DNA of 64,000 nt, taken from contig NZ_BMZQ01000002.1 in assembly GCF_014652875.1 (NCBI RefSeq), positions 1,039,501 through 1,103,500 of the forward strand, read 5' to 3'. The translations under genes were made by a program, and so were the position numbers. Below, one piece after another: positions 17,150 through 29,039 of this stretch. The stretch's first letter is position 1. Every line of letters starts with the position of its first letter. The notes below the pieces were generated by a model. It was not told where the DNA came from. It ran no database searches and saw only the letters and a program-made list of their open reading frames with translations. Source of the DNA: Tianweitania populi. Lineage in GTDB: Bacteria > Pseudomonadota > Alphaproteobacteria > Rhizobiales > Rhizobiaceae.

Positions 17150-17317
17150 TCAGCCGTAGATTTCACGGCGCAGGTCACGCAGCATCTGCGTGCGATCGAC
17201 ATTGAGGTCGAGGATTTCGCGCGGGCTGAGACCCTGAATTTCGGCAGCGAGGCGATTGAAGCGAGCGCGCTTTTCGAGGCGACGCTGGACGTTGATCATG
17301 AGGCCGTTAAGCAGCAT
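17150..17317 (-). CDS. DUF1127-like small protein (55 aa)
   Basis: The small protein contains an arginine-rich helical segment (NVQRRLEKRARFNRLAAEIQ) followed by GLSPREILDLNVDRTQML, the L-S-x-R-E-L-x-D-L-x-x-x-R pattern of DUF1127 proteins. Some family members bind RNA or regulatory proteins and affect phosphate and carbon responses in Agrobacterium; the role here is unknown. I choose ATG 17317, preceded by AAAGGTG; an open extension to 17416 is not family-like. It lies alone, convergent with ccmG. Confidence 0.65.
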   Translation of the reverse strand: MLLNGLMINVQRRLEKRARFNRLAAEIQGLSPREILDLNVDRTQMLRDLRREIYG

Positions 17318-17453
17318 TGGAGCACCTTTTGTCCGACCGATGCGCCGGTCGTTGCGCTCCTCCCTAAAAACAAGGATGCCCTGCTTCTCCGCCATGCGAA
17401 ACGATTTATGTTGCAATGCACCATTGCATTTGATGCATACCGGTTAAGCGGCC

Positions 17454-18113
17454 TTAAGAAGTGTGTTTTTCTTGTGCAGGTTGTTTGATCTCATGGCGAA
17501 GGATCAGCGGCATCTGCGCGATCGTGAAGAGCGTGGTGATCGGGATCGTGCCCCAGACCTTGAAGAACAGCCAGGTGTTCTCGGCGAAGTTGCGCCACAC
17601 GACTTCGTTCAGCACGGCAAGAAAAAGAAAGAACACGCCCCAGCGCAGCGTCAGCTTGCGCCAGCCTTCGGCATCCAGTTCGAAGGCGGAATCGAACACG
17701 TAAGCCAGCAGTGATCGGCGAAACGCCAGGCCCACCAGCAACACGGTGCCGAACAGCGCGTTGATGATGGTCGGCTTCATGAAGGCGAAGGTCTTGTCCT
17801 GCAGGTAGAGCGCCAAAGCACCGAACACGAACACCACGACCGTCGACACCAGCGGCATGATTGGCAGGCTGCGCGTCAGCAGCCAGGACACGGCAAGCGA
17901 CAAAGCGGTCGCGACCATGAAGAAGGCGGTAGCGATCAGGATCGGCTCGCCGATCGAGGCAAGGATCGGAAACTTGGCCGCCAGCCATTCGCCTCGAAGA
18001 GTGACAAAGAAGAAGACCAGTCCCGGTCCCAGCTCCAGCGCAAATTTCAAAGCTGGGTTGATCGCCTTCTTTCGGGGATCGCCGGGAGCGCGTTCGAGGA
18101 TGGGGCTTGTCAT
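17454..18113 (-). CDS. yciB: Inner membrane septation protein A (YciB/IspZ family)
   Basis: The 219-residue polytopic protein shows the YciB pattern: [13 protein letters not shown] in the first helix, [10 protein letters not shown], then [23 protein letters not shown] and [11 protein letters not shown], with about six membrane segments. YciB family proteins influence septation and cell-envelope integrity through contacts with elongasome/divisome proteins. It follows ftsY on the same strand with a 102-bp gap; dapF-mtaB-ftsY-yciB is a conserved order in Hyphomicrobiales. Confidence 0.9.
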   Translation of the reverse strand: MTSPILERAPGDPRKKAINPALKFALELGPGLVFFFVTLRGEWLAAKFPILASIGEPILIATAFFMVATALSLAVSWLLTRSLPIMPLVSTVVVFVFGALALYLQDKTFAFMKPTIINALFGTVLLVGLAFRRSLLAYVFDSAFELDAEGWRKLTLRWGVFFLFLAVLNEVVWRNFAENTWLFFKVWGTIPITTLFTIAQMPLILRHEIKQPAQEKHTS

Positions 18114-18215
18114 TGTTATTATGAGCCTTTGACGGAACGCGTATCGAGAAAACCGGAAACTTCGGCGAGAAAAGCGGAACTTTTCGGCTGTTTTGCGGAG
18201 AAAACCGGCGTTATT

Positions 18216-19619
18216 TCAGGTTAAACCGGCAATGGTTGCCGCAAAATCACGGGCAGAAAACGGCTCGAGATCGTCGACCTGCTCGCCCACGCCGATGAAA
18301 TAAACCGGCAGCTTGTGCTTGGCGGCAATCGCCACAAGGATGCCGCCGCGCGCCGTTCCATCGAGCTTGGTCAGCACCAGACCGTTGACCCCCGCCACGC
18401 TGCGGAAGATCTCGACCTGGTTCATCGCGTTCTGCCCGGTGGTCGCATCGACCGTCTGAAGGATCGTATGCGGCGCTTCCGGATCGAGCTTTTTCAGCAC
18501 GCGCACGATCTTGTCGAGCTCGTCCATCAGCTCGGCCTTGTTCTGCAGCCGGCCCGCCGTGTCGATGATCAGGACATCGGCATGTTGTTGTTTTGCTTGC
18601 GCAAAAGCCTCATAGGCGAGGCTTGCGGCATCCGCACCAAGGCGCGATGAAATCACCGGCGCACCGGTCCGCTCGCCCCAGATCTTCAGCTGTTCGATGG
18701 CGGCTGCGCGGAACGTATCGCCCGCCGCCAGCATCACCTTGACGCCGCCGGCCGTCAGCTTAGCCGCGAGCTTGCCGATCGTCGTGGTCTTGCCGGTGCC
18801 ATTGACGCCGACAACCAGGATCACATGCGGCTTGTGCGCGAGGTTGAGTTCAAGCGGCTTGGCCACCGGCGTCAGCACGCTCTCGACCTCGCCAGCCACG
18901 ACCCGGCGCACATCGGCTTCCGTGGTGCGGCTGGAAAAACGACCTTCCGCCAGCTTATCCGCCACCCGCATCGCCGTTTCGACGCCAAGATCGGCGCGGA
19001 TCAGCACTTCTTCCAGCTCCTCGACGATTTCTTCCGTCAGCAGCGTGCGCGTGAAAACGCCGGCCAGATTGTCGCCAAGCTCGCGTGACGACCGCGACAG
19101 GCCGTTCCTCAAGCGGTCCAACCACTTGTTGCGCTGGACCTCGGCTGCCGTCAGCTGAACCGGGCGCTCCACCGTCTTGCCGACGGTAATGCGGTCGTCC
19201 GGGAAAGCGCGCGGTGCGGGCGAGAAAGACGAGGGCGCGGGCGTAAAGCTCGGTGCCGGAGCCGGTGCGACATCGCGTAGGGGCTGCTCGGGCTCGACCG
19301 GCGTTGGCGCCGGCACTTCCATCGGCACTTCCGGAGCCGGCTGCGGCTCGTAAGGAGCAGGGCCTTCCGGCGGAAGAGCGTCGGGAACTTCCGCGGGCGT
19401 TGGTTCGGCCGGAACTTCCTGCGGCGCCGGAGTGGGCGAGGCGGGTTCCGGTGCCGGCTGCGGCTGCGCCGGTTCAGGTTGAACGGGGATTTCCGGCGCG
19501 GGTTGCGGCTGGGGTTCCGGCGCAGGGGCTGGCCGTTCGGGTTGCGGCGCGGGCGGTTGCTGCTGATCCTCGGGCTGGTTGCCGAAGGAAAAGATCTTCT
19601 TGATGAAACCAAGGGCCAT
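18216..19619 (-). CDS. ftsY: Signal recognition particle receptor FtsY
   Basis: FtsY docks ribosome-SRP complexes at the SecYEG translocon. The 467-residue protein has an unusual N-terminal A-like region (about 15-150) made almost wholly of Pro, Ala, Glu and Gln (PEP and PAP runs), then the four-helix N domain and GTPase G domain: P-loop GVNGTGKTT, DTAGRLQNK, and TKLDGTARGG. Most of the length beyond a typical NG domain (about 300 residues) comes from the Pro-rich leader. It lies 12 bp after mtaB on the same strand and is likely co-transcribed. Confidence 0.95.
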   Translation of the reverse strand: MALGFIKKIFSFGNQPEDQQQPPAPQPERPAPAPEPQPQPAPEIPVQPEPAQPQPAPEPASPTPAPQEVPAEPTPAEVPDALPPEGPAPYEPQPAPEVPMEVPAPTPVEPEQPLRDVAPAPAPSFTPAPSSFSPAPRAFPDDRITVGKTVERPVQLTAAEVQRNKWLDRLRNGLSRSSRELGDNLAGVFTRTLLTEEIVEELEEVLIRADLGVETAMRVADKLAEGRFSSRTTEADVRRVVAGEVESVLTPVAKPLELNLAHKPHVILVVGVNGTGKTTTIGKLAAKLTAGGVKVMLAAGDTFRAAAIEQLKIWGERTGAPVISSRLGADAASLAYEAFAQAKQQHADVLIIDTAGRLQNKAELMDELDKIVRVLKKLDPEAPHTILQTVDATTGQNAMNQVEIFRSVAGVNGLVLTKLDGTARGGILVAIAAKHKLPVYFIGVGEQVDDLEPFSARDFAATIAGLT

Positions 19620-19631
19620 AAGGGATTCCGC

Positions 19632-20948
19632 TCAGGCTGCGCGTGCGCTGGACAAGGAGAGGGCGCCGGCGGCGACCGTCAGAAGGCGCTGGCCGTCATG
19701 GCCGGTGACGATGCGCTCGACGATCGTGCCGGGCTCGCCCGCATCGACGGCCGCCATCGTAAAGCCTTCCGTGCGGCCGAGGCCGTCGCGCTCGATCAAC
19801 ACGCTTTGCCGTGTGTTTGTGAGACTTTCGAGATGGGCGAGGTAGGCTTGGTCGCCCACGGCGCGCAAACGCGCGGCGCGTTCCTTGATCAATCCGCGAT
19901 CGAGCTGCGGCATGCGCGCGGCGGGCGTGCCTTCGCGCGGGCTGAAGGGGAAGACGTGGAGATGCGACAGACCGCAATCCGCCACCAGCTTCAGCGTGTT
20001 TTCGAACATGGCTTCCGTTTCAGTTGGGAAGCCGGCGATGAGGTCGGCACCGAACACGATGTCGGAACGCACCGCGCGGATATCGGCGCAGAAGCGGATG
20101 GAATCATCACGCAGATGGCGTCGCTTCATGCGCTTCAGGATCATGTCGTCGCCGGCCTGCAAGGACAAATGCAGATGCGGCATCAGGCGCGGCTCGGCCC
20201 CGATCAGGGCGATCAGTTCGGGATCGGCTTCCACGGAATCGATGGAGGACAGGCGCAAACGTGGCAGATCCGGCACCTGGGAGAGGATTGCGCGCACAAG
20301 GCGGCCGAGTTTTGGTGCGCCCGGCAGGTCGGCGCCCCAGCTTGTGAGATCGACGCCCGACAGCACGACTTCGGCATAACCGTTGCCGGTCAGCCGCTTC
20401 ACCTGTTCCACAACGGCGCCCATCGGCACGGAGCGCGAATTGCCTCGTCCGTAGGGGATGATGCAGAAGGTACAGCGATGGTCGCAGCCGTTCTGGACCT
20501 GCACGATCGCCCTGGCGCGGCCTTCGATGGCATCCACCAGATGGCCGGCGGTTTCGCTGATGCTCATGATGTCGTTGACGCGCACCTTTTCGGTGTCGTT
20601 GACGCCGAAGTCGGGCAGCGCGCGATAGGAATGGGCCTTGAGCTTGTCTTCGTTGCCGAGAACGAGATCGACTTCCGCCATGTCGCCGAAGCTGGCCGGC
20701 TCGGTCTGGGCCGCACAGCCGGTGACGATGATGCGGGCATCCGGATTTTCACGCCGCGCCTTGCGGATCGCCTGCTTGGCCTGGCGCACGGCTTCGGCGG
20801 TGACGGCGCAGGTGTTGAACACAACCGCGCCGCCCTTCAACGCATCAAGGCCGGCCGCACTCGCTTCGCGGCGCATGACCTCGGACTCGTAGGTGTTCAT
20901 GCGGCAGCCGAAGGTGACGATCTCCAAGCCGCTTTTGGGCTCCTGCAT
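19632..20948 (-). CDS. mtaB: tRNA (N6-L-threonylcarbamoyladenosine37-C2)-methylthiotransferase MtaB
   Basis: MtaB is a radical-SAM enzyme converting t6A37 to ms2t6A37 in ANN-decoding tRNAs. The 438-residue protein has the N-terminal UPF0004 domain with cluster cysteines (FGCRMN, FNTCAV, VTGCAAQ), the radical SAM CxxxCxxC in GCDHRCTFCIIP (about 150-160), and a C-terminal TRAM region. FNTCAVTAEA and the CRMNxYE pattern favour MtaB over MiaB or RimO. Its start shares one base with the dapF stop (TGATG), so translation is coupled. Confidence 0.92.
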   Translation of the reverse strand: MQEPKSGLEIVTFGCRMNTYESEVMRREASAAGLDALKGGAVVFNTCAVTAEAVRQAKQAIRKARRENPDARIIVTGCAAQTEPASFGDMAEVDLVLGNEDKLKAHSYRALPDFGVNDTEKVRVNDIMSISETAGHLVDAIEGRARAIVQVQNGCDHRCTFCIIPYGRGNSRSVPMGAVVEQVKRLTGNGYAEVVLSGVDLTSWGADLPGAPKLGRLVRAILSQVPDLPRLRLSSIDSVEADPELIALIGAEPRLMPHLHLSLQAGDDMILKRMKRRHLRDDSIRFCADIRAVRSDIVFGADLIAGFPTETEAMFENTLKLVADCGLSHLHVFPFSPREGTPAARMPQLDRGLIKERAARLRAVGDQAYLAHLESLTNTRQSVLIERDGLGRTEGFTMAAVDAGEPGTIVERIVTGHDGQRLLTVAAGALSLSSARAA

Positions 20949-21850
20949 CAGGCTGCGCTCCCCAAATCACGCTGCCAGTTGCCCGTTTCCGGATCGAAAG
21001 TGCCGGAAAATTCCCATTCTGCAGGACCGGTCATGACCACGTGGTCGTCGTCGCGCCACTCGATGTGGAGCTGACCGCCAGCCGGAACGGTGACCGTCAC
21101 CGAACGGCCGGTGCGGCGGGTGCGGGCTGCGGAAACGGCGGCGGCACAGGCGGCGGATCCGCAAGCGCCGGTGAGACCTGCGCCGCGTTCCCAGGTGCGG
21201 ATGATCATGGCGTCGGGTGCGGTGACCTGCGCGATCGTGATGTTGGCGCGCTCGGGGAAGATAGGGTGGTTTTCCAGCAGCGGGCCGAACTTGTCCAATT
21301 CGTAAGACCAAACATCCCCATCAACCCAGAAGATCGCATGCGGATTGCCCATGGAAGCGACGGAGGGCGAATGCAGTACGGGAGCGTCGATCGGGCCGAC
21401 CTGCAGCTCGATCATGCGGGTGTCGCGGAACTCTTCGGCCAGCGGAATATCCTGCCAGTTGAAGCGCGGCACGCCCATGTCGACGGAAATCAATCCATCC
21501 GCATGCTGCTCGGCATTGAGGATGCCGGCCACGGTTTCGAAGGTGAATCGGGTGCGGCCAGTGTCGGCGTTGAGGGCCTGGACTACGCAGCGCGTGCCGT
21601 TGCCGCAAGCCTGCGCCATCGATCCGTCGGCGTTCAAAATGGCGATGTAGTTGTCGGTGCCATCAAGACGCGGATCGTAGATCGCCATGATCTGATCGAA
21701 GTGGGTGGCAGGATCGGCGGCGAGCGCGATTGCGGCAGTCGAGGTTACCGTGTCCGCACGACCGCGCATGTCGGCAACGATGATGTCGTTGCCGAGTCCG
21801 TTCATCTTGGCGAAAGGGGCCATCTCAGCGAGAGGGGTGGCTGAAGCCAT
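20948..21850 (-). CDS. dapF: Diaminopimelate epimerase
   Basis: DapF interconverts LL- and meso-diaminopimelate for lysine and peptidoglycan. The 300-residue protein carries both catalytic cysteines of the duplicated fold, in [10 protein letters not shown] and [15 protein letters not shown], and the substrate loop [12 protein letters not shown]. The start at 21850 gives nine extra residues before [13 protein letters not shown]; the internal ATG at 21823 is an alternative because neither has a strong ribosome site. It leads the dapF-mtaB-ftsY row. Confidence 0.95.
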   Translation of the reverse strand: MASATPLAEMAPFAKMNGLGNDIIVADMRGRADTVTSTAAIALAADPATHFDQIMAIYDPRLDGTDNYIAILNADGSMAQACGNGTRCVVQALNADTGRTRFTFETVAGILNAEQHADGLISVDMGVPRFNWQDIPLAEEFRDTRMIELQVGPIDAPVLHSPSVASMGNPHAIFWVDGDVWSYELDKFGPLLENHPIFPERANITIAQVTAPDAMIIRTWERGAGLTGACGSAACAAAVSAARTRRTGRSVTVTVPAGGQLHIEWRDDDHVVMTGPAEWEFSGTFDPETGNWQRDLGSAA

Positions 21851-21935
21851 AGTTTGCGGTCCTTGTCGGCCGCTATATGGCGGAAAGCGGCCGGAATTAC
21901 CAGCATGCAGGCAGGGTCAGCCTCGCGGCAGACGG

Positions 21936-22925
21936 TCAGGGAATGTCCCAGACCTGACCGGGGCGGAGTGCCTGGAAGTGCTCGGCTTCAATACTTGCGG
22001 CTTGGAGCGCGATGGCGAGATCGTTTGCCGGCGCGTCGACCGCTTCGTTGGTGAGCTGGAACGTGCCCCAATGATAGCCGCCCGCCAGCGGCGCCTGGAG
22101 GATCTTAAAGGCTTCCACGGCTTCCGCAGGGTTCTGGTGATGCCCTTCCATGAACCAGCGCGGCTCATAAGCGCCGATCGGCAGGAGGGCGAAACGCAGG
22201 ATCGGATGGCGCTCGGCCGTGGCGCGGAAATTGCTGCCGTTATGGAAGCCGGTGTCGCCGGCAAAATAGATCTTGCCGCCGGGCGTTTCGATCACAAAGG
22301 CTGCCCACAGCGCCATGCGGCGGTCGCGCGTCCAGCGTGCCGACCAGTGATGCGCGGGCTCGAAATGGATCGTGACGTCGTTGCGCAAGGGCACGCTGTC
22401 CAGCCAGTCGCCTGTTTTGACGCGGGCTTTCGGCACCTTTGCGTGAATGACATGATCGTTGCCGAGCGGCGTGATGATCAGCGGATCATGGATGTCGACC
22501 AGCTGCTTGATCGCTACGATGTCCAGGTGATCATAATGATTGTGGCTGAGCAGTACGGCATCAATCGGCGGCAGGTCTTCGAAGCGAATGCCGGGCTCGT
22601 TGACGCGAGTTGGTCCCATGAAGCTGACGGGCGACACGCGTTTGGCAAAAACGGGATCGGTCAGCAGGTTGAGACCGGCTGTCTGGATCAGGATCGAGGC
22701 GTGGCCGATCATGGTGATCCGCAAGGCATCGCCGTCCACCCGTGGCTCGGGCTTAGCCTGCGGGAAGGGGCTCGGCCAGCTCTTCGGCCACGCCGCGCGC
22801 TTTTCGCCGCGCATCCAGCGATACAGATCGCGGAAGCCGCCGGGGAGCTTGTCGCTGTCTGGATTGAAAAAGATCGCGCCATCGAAGTGATCGCTGCGCG
22901 CGCCGGAATAATAGCGATTGGTCAT
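21936..22925 (-). CDS. MBL-fold metallohydrolase, NAPE-PLD-like
   Basis: The 329-residue protein has the metallo-beta-lactamase metal motif LSHNHYDHLD (HxHxDH, about 125-130), further ligands in GDTGFH and GGYHWGTF, and the family opening DHFDGAIFFNP. These features match the RomA/NAPE-PLD branch of zinc hydrolases, which includes phospholipase D-type enzymes; bacterial members are poorly characterised. No signal peptide is visible. It lies downstream of a 200-bp non-coding gap and shares strand with dapF but is upstream of it by 86 bp. Confidence 0.85.
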   Translation of the reverse strand: MTNRYYSGARSDHFDGAIFFNPDSDKLPGGFRDLYRWMRGEKRAAWPKSWPSPFPQAKPEPRVDGDALRITMIGHASILIQTAGLNLLTDPVFAKRVSPVSFMGPTRVNEPGIRFEDLPPIDAVLLSHNHYDHLDIVAIKQLVDIHDPLIITPLGNDHVIHAKVPKARVKTGDWLDSVPLRNDVTIHFEPAHHWSARWTRDRRMALWAAFVIETPGGKIYFAGDTGFHNGSNFRATAERHPILRFALLPIGAYEPRWFMEGHHQNPAEAVEAFKILQAPLAGGYHWGTFQLTNEAVDAPANDLAIALQAASIEAEHFQALRPGQVWDIP

Positions 22926-23127
22926 GGCTGCGAAATAAGCGGGAATGGCTGATGTTCAACCACAGGCGATGCAGGGATGACACACCTGTCACCTCACAAA
23001 CACGCTAGGGAGCGCAAACTTAACCACGTTTCTACCATTGTTCCTGATATTACCATAGTTATGGGCTCCACATCGTCCTTGCGGCGATACGATCTGCGAC
23101 GAATTTTACGACGATAGGGGTTAAGAC

Positions 23128-23652
23128 ATGGGCATCGGGAAAATCGGTCTGGCAGCATCAGCTGTGGTTTTGTTGGCCGCCGCAGGCTGTCAGAGCGAGC
23201 GCATTTCCCGCGTCGACACGCGCCCGACCCCGCTTCCCGCAGCCCCTGCCGGCAATGTGACGGCTTCGCAGCTGCCGCCTCCGGCGCCGACCAGCTTCCC
23301 CGAGACCCCGCCAGCGGCACCGAACACGCAGGTCGCGGCGATCGATCCGAATGCAGGGGCAGCACCGTCCGCGCCCGTCACCGAAGGTGGCGTTGCCGGC
23401 GTTTGGAACGTGTCCGTCGGTGGCCAGAGCTGCCGGGTCGCCACCCCGCGCACCAAGTTCGGCCAGGGTTATCGCGCTGCCCCGCTGCGCTGCCCGGCTC
23501 CGCTCGATGGCGTGAAGTCGTGGGCCGTGCAGGGCAATCAGATGATCCTGTATAATGACAGCGGCTCGCAGGTTGCTTCGCTGTCGTCTTCCGGTCCCGA
23601 GAAGTTCAACGGCACGACCTCCAGTGGTTCGCCCGTCAGCCTGACCCGCTGA
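23128..23652 (+). CDS. omp19: Omp19-type outer membrane lipoprotein (Inh family protease inhibitor)
   Basis: The 174-residue protein begins with a lipoprotein signal ending in the lipobox LAAAGC (Cys21), then a Pro/Ala-rich linker (about 22-88) and a C-terminal AprI/Inh barrel (GVAGVWNVSVGGQSCRVATP, YRAAPLRCP). This order closely follows Brucella Omp19, a surface lipoprotein that inhibits host and bacterial proteases. Two cysteines in the barrel probably form the family disulfide. The start has AGGGG upstream. It directly precedes zapE, but with no sign of functional linkage. Confidence 0.88.
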   Translation: MGIGKIGLAASAVVLLAAAGCQSERISRVDTRPTPLPAAPAGNVTASQLPPPAPTSFPETPPAAPNTQVAAIDPNAGAAPSAPVTEGGVAGVWNVSVGGQSCRVATPRTKFGQGYRAAPLRCPAPLDGVKSWAVQGNQMILYNDSGSQVASLSSSGPEKFNGTTSSGSPVSLTR

Positions 23653-23681
23653 TCGCCTGAATCCAAGCATGTCGCCCGAGC

Positions 23682-24863
23682 ATGTCACCTTTGCCTGAGC
23701 CGACGGCTGCCGGCGCGCTGCGCAGCCGTTACGACCGTCTTGCGGCAGAGGGCGCGATCCATCCGGATCCGCATCAGCTCAAGGTGGTGGCCGCGCTCGA
23801 CCGCCTCCTTTCCGACCTGCAAGCCCGGCCGCTGGACAGCAGACCGGGCTTTTTTGCGCGGCTATTCGGCGGCAAAGCTGGTCGCGACGAGGTGGGGCCT
23901 CGCGGGCTTTATGTTTATGGCAGCGTCGGGCGTGGCAAGACCATGCTCATGGACCTGTTCCTGGAAGCCGCACCGGTTGAAAAGAAGCGGCGCGCCCATT
24001 TCAACGACTTCATGGCTGATGTGCATGACCGCATCGGTCGCCATCGCGCGGCGGTGAAGGCCGGCACGGCATCGGGCGACGATCCGATCCCGCCGGTTGC
24101 CAAGGACCTCGCTGAACAAGCCAAGCTCTTGTGTTTCGACGAGTTCAGCGTGACCGACATTGCCGATGCGATGATCCTGTCGCGGCTGTTCACGGCGCTG
24201 TTCGACCAAGGCGTGGTGCTGGTCGCGACCTCCAACGTTGCACCCGATGATCTGTATCGCGAAGGCCTGAACCGGCAGCTGTTCCTACCGTTTATCGGCC
24301 TGCTAAAGCGGCATGTCGAGGTGCTCGACATTGGCGGCACGCAGGACCATCGCATGGCCAAGCTCGACCGTTTGCCGGTCTATCTGACCCCGCTTGGGGC
24401 CGAAGCCGCCGCCCGGATGGATGAGGCTTGGAAGGCTGCGACCGAAGGGCAGCGCGCCGTGCGCGCTCAAGTCGAGGTCAAGGGCCGCACGATCCCGGTT
24501 CGCCAGGCAGCAGGGGAGGCGGCGCGCTTTGCCTTTGCCGATCTCTGCTCGCAACCGCTTGCCGCCCGCGATTACCTTGCCATCGTGGAACGCTATCCGA
24601 CGATCTTCATCGACGGTATTCCGGTGCTCGACGTCAGCCAGCGCAACGAAGCCAAGCGGCTCATCCTGCTGGTGGATGTGCTTTACGATCGTCACGCCAC
24701 GCTAGTCGCGACGGCTGCGGCCGAGCCGGATGATCTCTTCAAGGGCCGGCCGGGCTCGACCGAAGCCTTCGAGTTTGTTCGCACGGCTTCGCGCTTGAAC
24801 GAAATGCGTAGCGCGGAATGGCGGGCTGCGCAGGGTGCCGACAGCGAGGAACAGCCGGCGTGA
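23682..24863 (+). CDS. zapE: Cell division protein ZapE (AFG1-like ATPase)
   Basis: ZapE is an AAA-type ATPase that associates with FtsZ rings and, in mitochondria (AFG1), with respiratory complexes. The 393-residue protein has a P-loop GSVGRGKTMLMD (about 86-97), Walker B LLCFDEFSVTD, sensor VATSNVAPDDLY, and the C-terminal family block RYPTIFIDGIPVLD. Its stop codon overlaps the next gene as GTGA, which indicates translational coupling. zapE upstream of mdh is standard in Hyphomicrobiales; here one extra gene intervenes. Confidence 0.92.
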   Translation: MSPLPEPTAAGALRSRYDRLAAEGAIHPDPHQLKVVAALDRLLSDLQARPLDSRPGFFARLFGGKAGRDEVGPRGLYVYGSVGRGKTMLMDLFLEAAPVEKKRRAHFNDFMADVHDRIGRHRAAVKAGTASGDDPIPPVAKDLAEQAKLLCFDEFSVTDIADAMILSRLFTALFDQGVVLVATSNVAPDDLYREGLNRQLFLPFIGLLKRHVEVLDIGGTQDHRMAKLDRLPVYLTPLGAEAAARMDEAWKAATEGQRAVRAQVEVKGRTIPVRQAAGEAARFAFADLCSQPLAARDYLAIVERYPTIFIDGIPVLDVSQRNEAKRLILLVDVLYDRHATLVATAAAEPDDLFKGRPGSTEAFEFVRTASRLNEMRSAEWRAAQGADSEEQPA

Positions 24864-25714
24864 GCGATGCCGCCAAGGACCGCGCTTTCGGCGCGTTGAT
24901 CGGGCTGGCGATGGGCGATGCGGTGGGAACGACGGTGGAGTTCCAGGCGCGCGACACGTTTGCGCCGCTCACTGATATGGTCGGCGGCGGACCGTTCAAG
25001 CTGAAGCCGGGGGAATGGACGGATGACACCTCCATGGCCCTGTGCCTGGCCGATACGCTGATTGCTCATCAGGGACGCGTCGATGCCCGGCATCTCCTTT
25101 GCGGTTTCGTGAACTGGTGGCAGCATGGCTGGAACTCGGTCACCGGTGTCTGCTTCGACATCGGCATTGCGACGACGCAGGCGCTGTCCAGTTTTCTGCG
25201 CGATGGTACGCTGATCAACAATGCCGAGCCGCAGATGCAGGCCAACGGCTCGATCATGCGGCTCGCGCCAGTCGTGCTCTGCGCCCGGAGCGAGCAGGAG
25301 GCGGTCGATCTCGCGATGGCGCAGGGGCAGGTGACGCATGCAGCGCCCGTGCCGCAGGCTTGTTGCGAGGACCTTGCCCGCTTGTTGTGGAGGCTTGTGG
25401 AAACGGGCGACGAACCCGCTGCGTTCCCCGCGGCGCGGCGCATTGAGCGCAACGCCATCATCAGCAGCGGCCACGCGCCGGCCACATTGCAGGCCGCAAT
25501 CTGGAGTGTAGCCACGACCACAAACCCGCGCGATGCCATCCTGACGGCAGCCAATCTCGGCGATGATGCCGACACGGTGGCGGCGGTTGCCGGACAGATC
25601 GCGGGCGCCAGATATAGCTTGTCGGCACTTGATCGAGCGTGGGTACAGCGGCTCGCCTGGCGCGACGACATCCTGCAGCGCTGCGAAGATCTTTGGGCGC
25701 TACGCTCCAGATGA
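24860..25714 (+). CDS. ADP-ribosylglycohydrolase family protein (DraG/ARH type)
   Basis: The protein has 284 residues from the GTG at 24860, which overlaps the zapE stop and is preceded by GAGGAA. It has the family hallmarks: GLAMGDAVGTTVEF near the N-terminus, the first metal site WTDDTSMALCLAD, and the second NLGDDADTVAAVAGQIAGA. These enzymes hydrolyse ADP-ribose from arginine or other acceptors using two Mg2+ ions, as DraG does on nitrogenase reductase. No DraT or ADP-ribosyltransferase is nearby, so the substrate is unknown. Both metal sites look intact. Confidence 0.85.
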   Translation: MSDAAKDRAFGALIGLAMGDAVGTTVEFQARDTFAPLTDMVGGGPFKLKPGEWTDDTSMALCLADTLIAHQGRVDARHLLCGFVNWWQHGWNSVTGVCFDIGIATTQALSSFLRDGTLINNAEPQMQANGSIMRLAPVVLCARSEQEAVDLAMAQGQVTHAAPVPQACCEDLARLLWRLVETGDEPAAFPAARRIERNAIISSGHAPATLQAAIWSVATTTNPRDAILTAANLGDDADTVAAVAGQIAGARYSLSALDRAWVQRLAWRDDILQRCEDLWALRSR

Positions 25715-25763
25715 TCGGGCCCTAGAAAGCACGTTGACGTTTACGTAAGTGCCGATTGATCTA

Positions 25764-25806
25764 AACGATTGAAGTTGCTTGTGTAACAAGAATCGTTTGA
25801 GTTTTT
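25764..25806 (+). terminator. Rho-independent terminator of zapE-DraG
   Basis: AAACGATT (25764-25771) pairs with AATCGTTT (25792-25799); an inner stem CTTGT-gta-ACAAG sits within. GAGTTTTTT follows. The structure closes the zapE unit and separates it from the mdh promoter region. Confidence 0.75.
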
Positions 25807-25872
25807 TGCCGTTGAGGTCTATTGGCTGCGCGGATTGTCGCGGGCTGTCATCATCTGGTCGCCCGTCTATGA

Positions 25873-26871
<999 letters not shown>

Positions 26872-26901
26872 GTCGTTCCCGAGCCTTAAAGGACGGATCC
26901 C

Positions 26902-28095
<1,194 letters not shown>

Positions 28096-28113
28096 GCGCA
28101 AGGACCGAAAATC

Positions 28114-29016
28114 ATGTCTATCCTTATCGACAAGAACACCAAGGTCCTCGTTCAGGGCCTGACCGGCAAGACCGGCACCTTCCACACCGAACAGGCGCTG
28201 GCCTACCATGGCACGCAGATGGTCGGCGGTATCCATCCGAAGAAGGGTGGCGAGAACTGGACCGGCGCCAAGGGCGAAACGCTCCCGATTTTCGCGTCCG
28301 TTTCCGAGGGACGCGAAGAGACCGGTGCGACCGCATCCGTGGTTTACGTTCCGCCGGCAGGTGCCGCGGCCGCCATCATCGAGGCGATCGAGGCCGAGAT
28401 GGAACTGATCGTCTGCATCACCGAAGGCATTCCGGTGATGGACATGGTGAAGGTCAAGGCTCGTCTGGAGAAGTCCAAGTCGCGTTTGATCGGCCCGAAC
28501 TGCCCGGGTCTGGTTACGCCGGACGAGTGCAAGATCGGCATCATGCCGGGCTCGATCTTCCGCAAGGGCTCGGTGGGCGTTGTTTCGCGCTCGGGAACCC
28601 TTACCTATGAAGCGGTGTTCCAGACCTCGAATGCCGGCCTCGGCCAGACCACGGCTGTGGGTATCGGCGGCGATCCGGTGAAGGGTACCGAATTCATTGA
28701 CATCCTGGAAATGTTCCTGGCCGATGATGAAACCAAGTCGATCATCATGATCGGCGAAATCGGCGGCTCGGCCGAAGAAGACGCGGCGCAGTTCCTGCGC
28801 GACGAAGCCAAGCGCGGCCGTTCAAAGCCGATGGCAGGCTTCATCGCCGGCCGTACCGCTCCTGCCGGACGCACCATGGGCCATGCCGGCGCCGTGATTT
28901 CGGGCGGCAAGGGTGGCGCCGAAGACAAGATCGCAGCGATGGAAGCTGCGGGCATCCGGGTTTCGCCTTCGCCGGCACGGCTGGGCACGACGCTGGTTGA
29001 AGCACTGAAGGGCTGA
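28114..29016 (+). CDS. sucD: Succinyl-CoA synthetase subunit alpha
   Basis: SucD carries the phosphohistidine and binds CoA. The 300-residue protein has the CoA-binding Rossmann domain ([23 protein letters not shown]-like start, residues 10-30), the [11 protein letters not shown] motif, and the active histidine in [14 protein letters not shown] (about His248). It pairs with SucC upstream and is followed by a 148-bp gap with two hairpins before sucA. Confidence 0.97.
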   Translation: MSILIDKNTKVLVQGLTGKTGTFHTEQALAYHGTQMVGGIHPKKGGENWTGAKGETLPIFASVSEGREETGATASVVYVPPAGAAAAIIEAIEAEMELIVCITEGIPVMDMVKVKARLEKSKSRLIGPNCPGLVTPDECKIGIMPGSIFRKGSVGVVSRSGTLTYEAVFQTSNAGLGQTTAVGIGGDPVKGTEFIDILEMFLADDETKSIIMIGEIGGSAEEDAAQFLRDEAKRGRSKPMAGFIAGRTAPAGRTMGHAGAVISGGKGGAEDKIAAMEAAGIRVSPSPARLGTTLVEALKG

Positions 29017-29039
29017 GCGGCCCTTTAGCTCGGAGTTCC

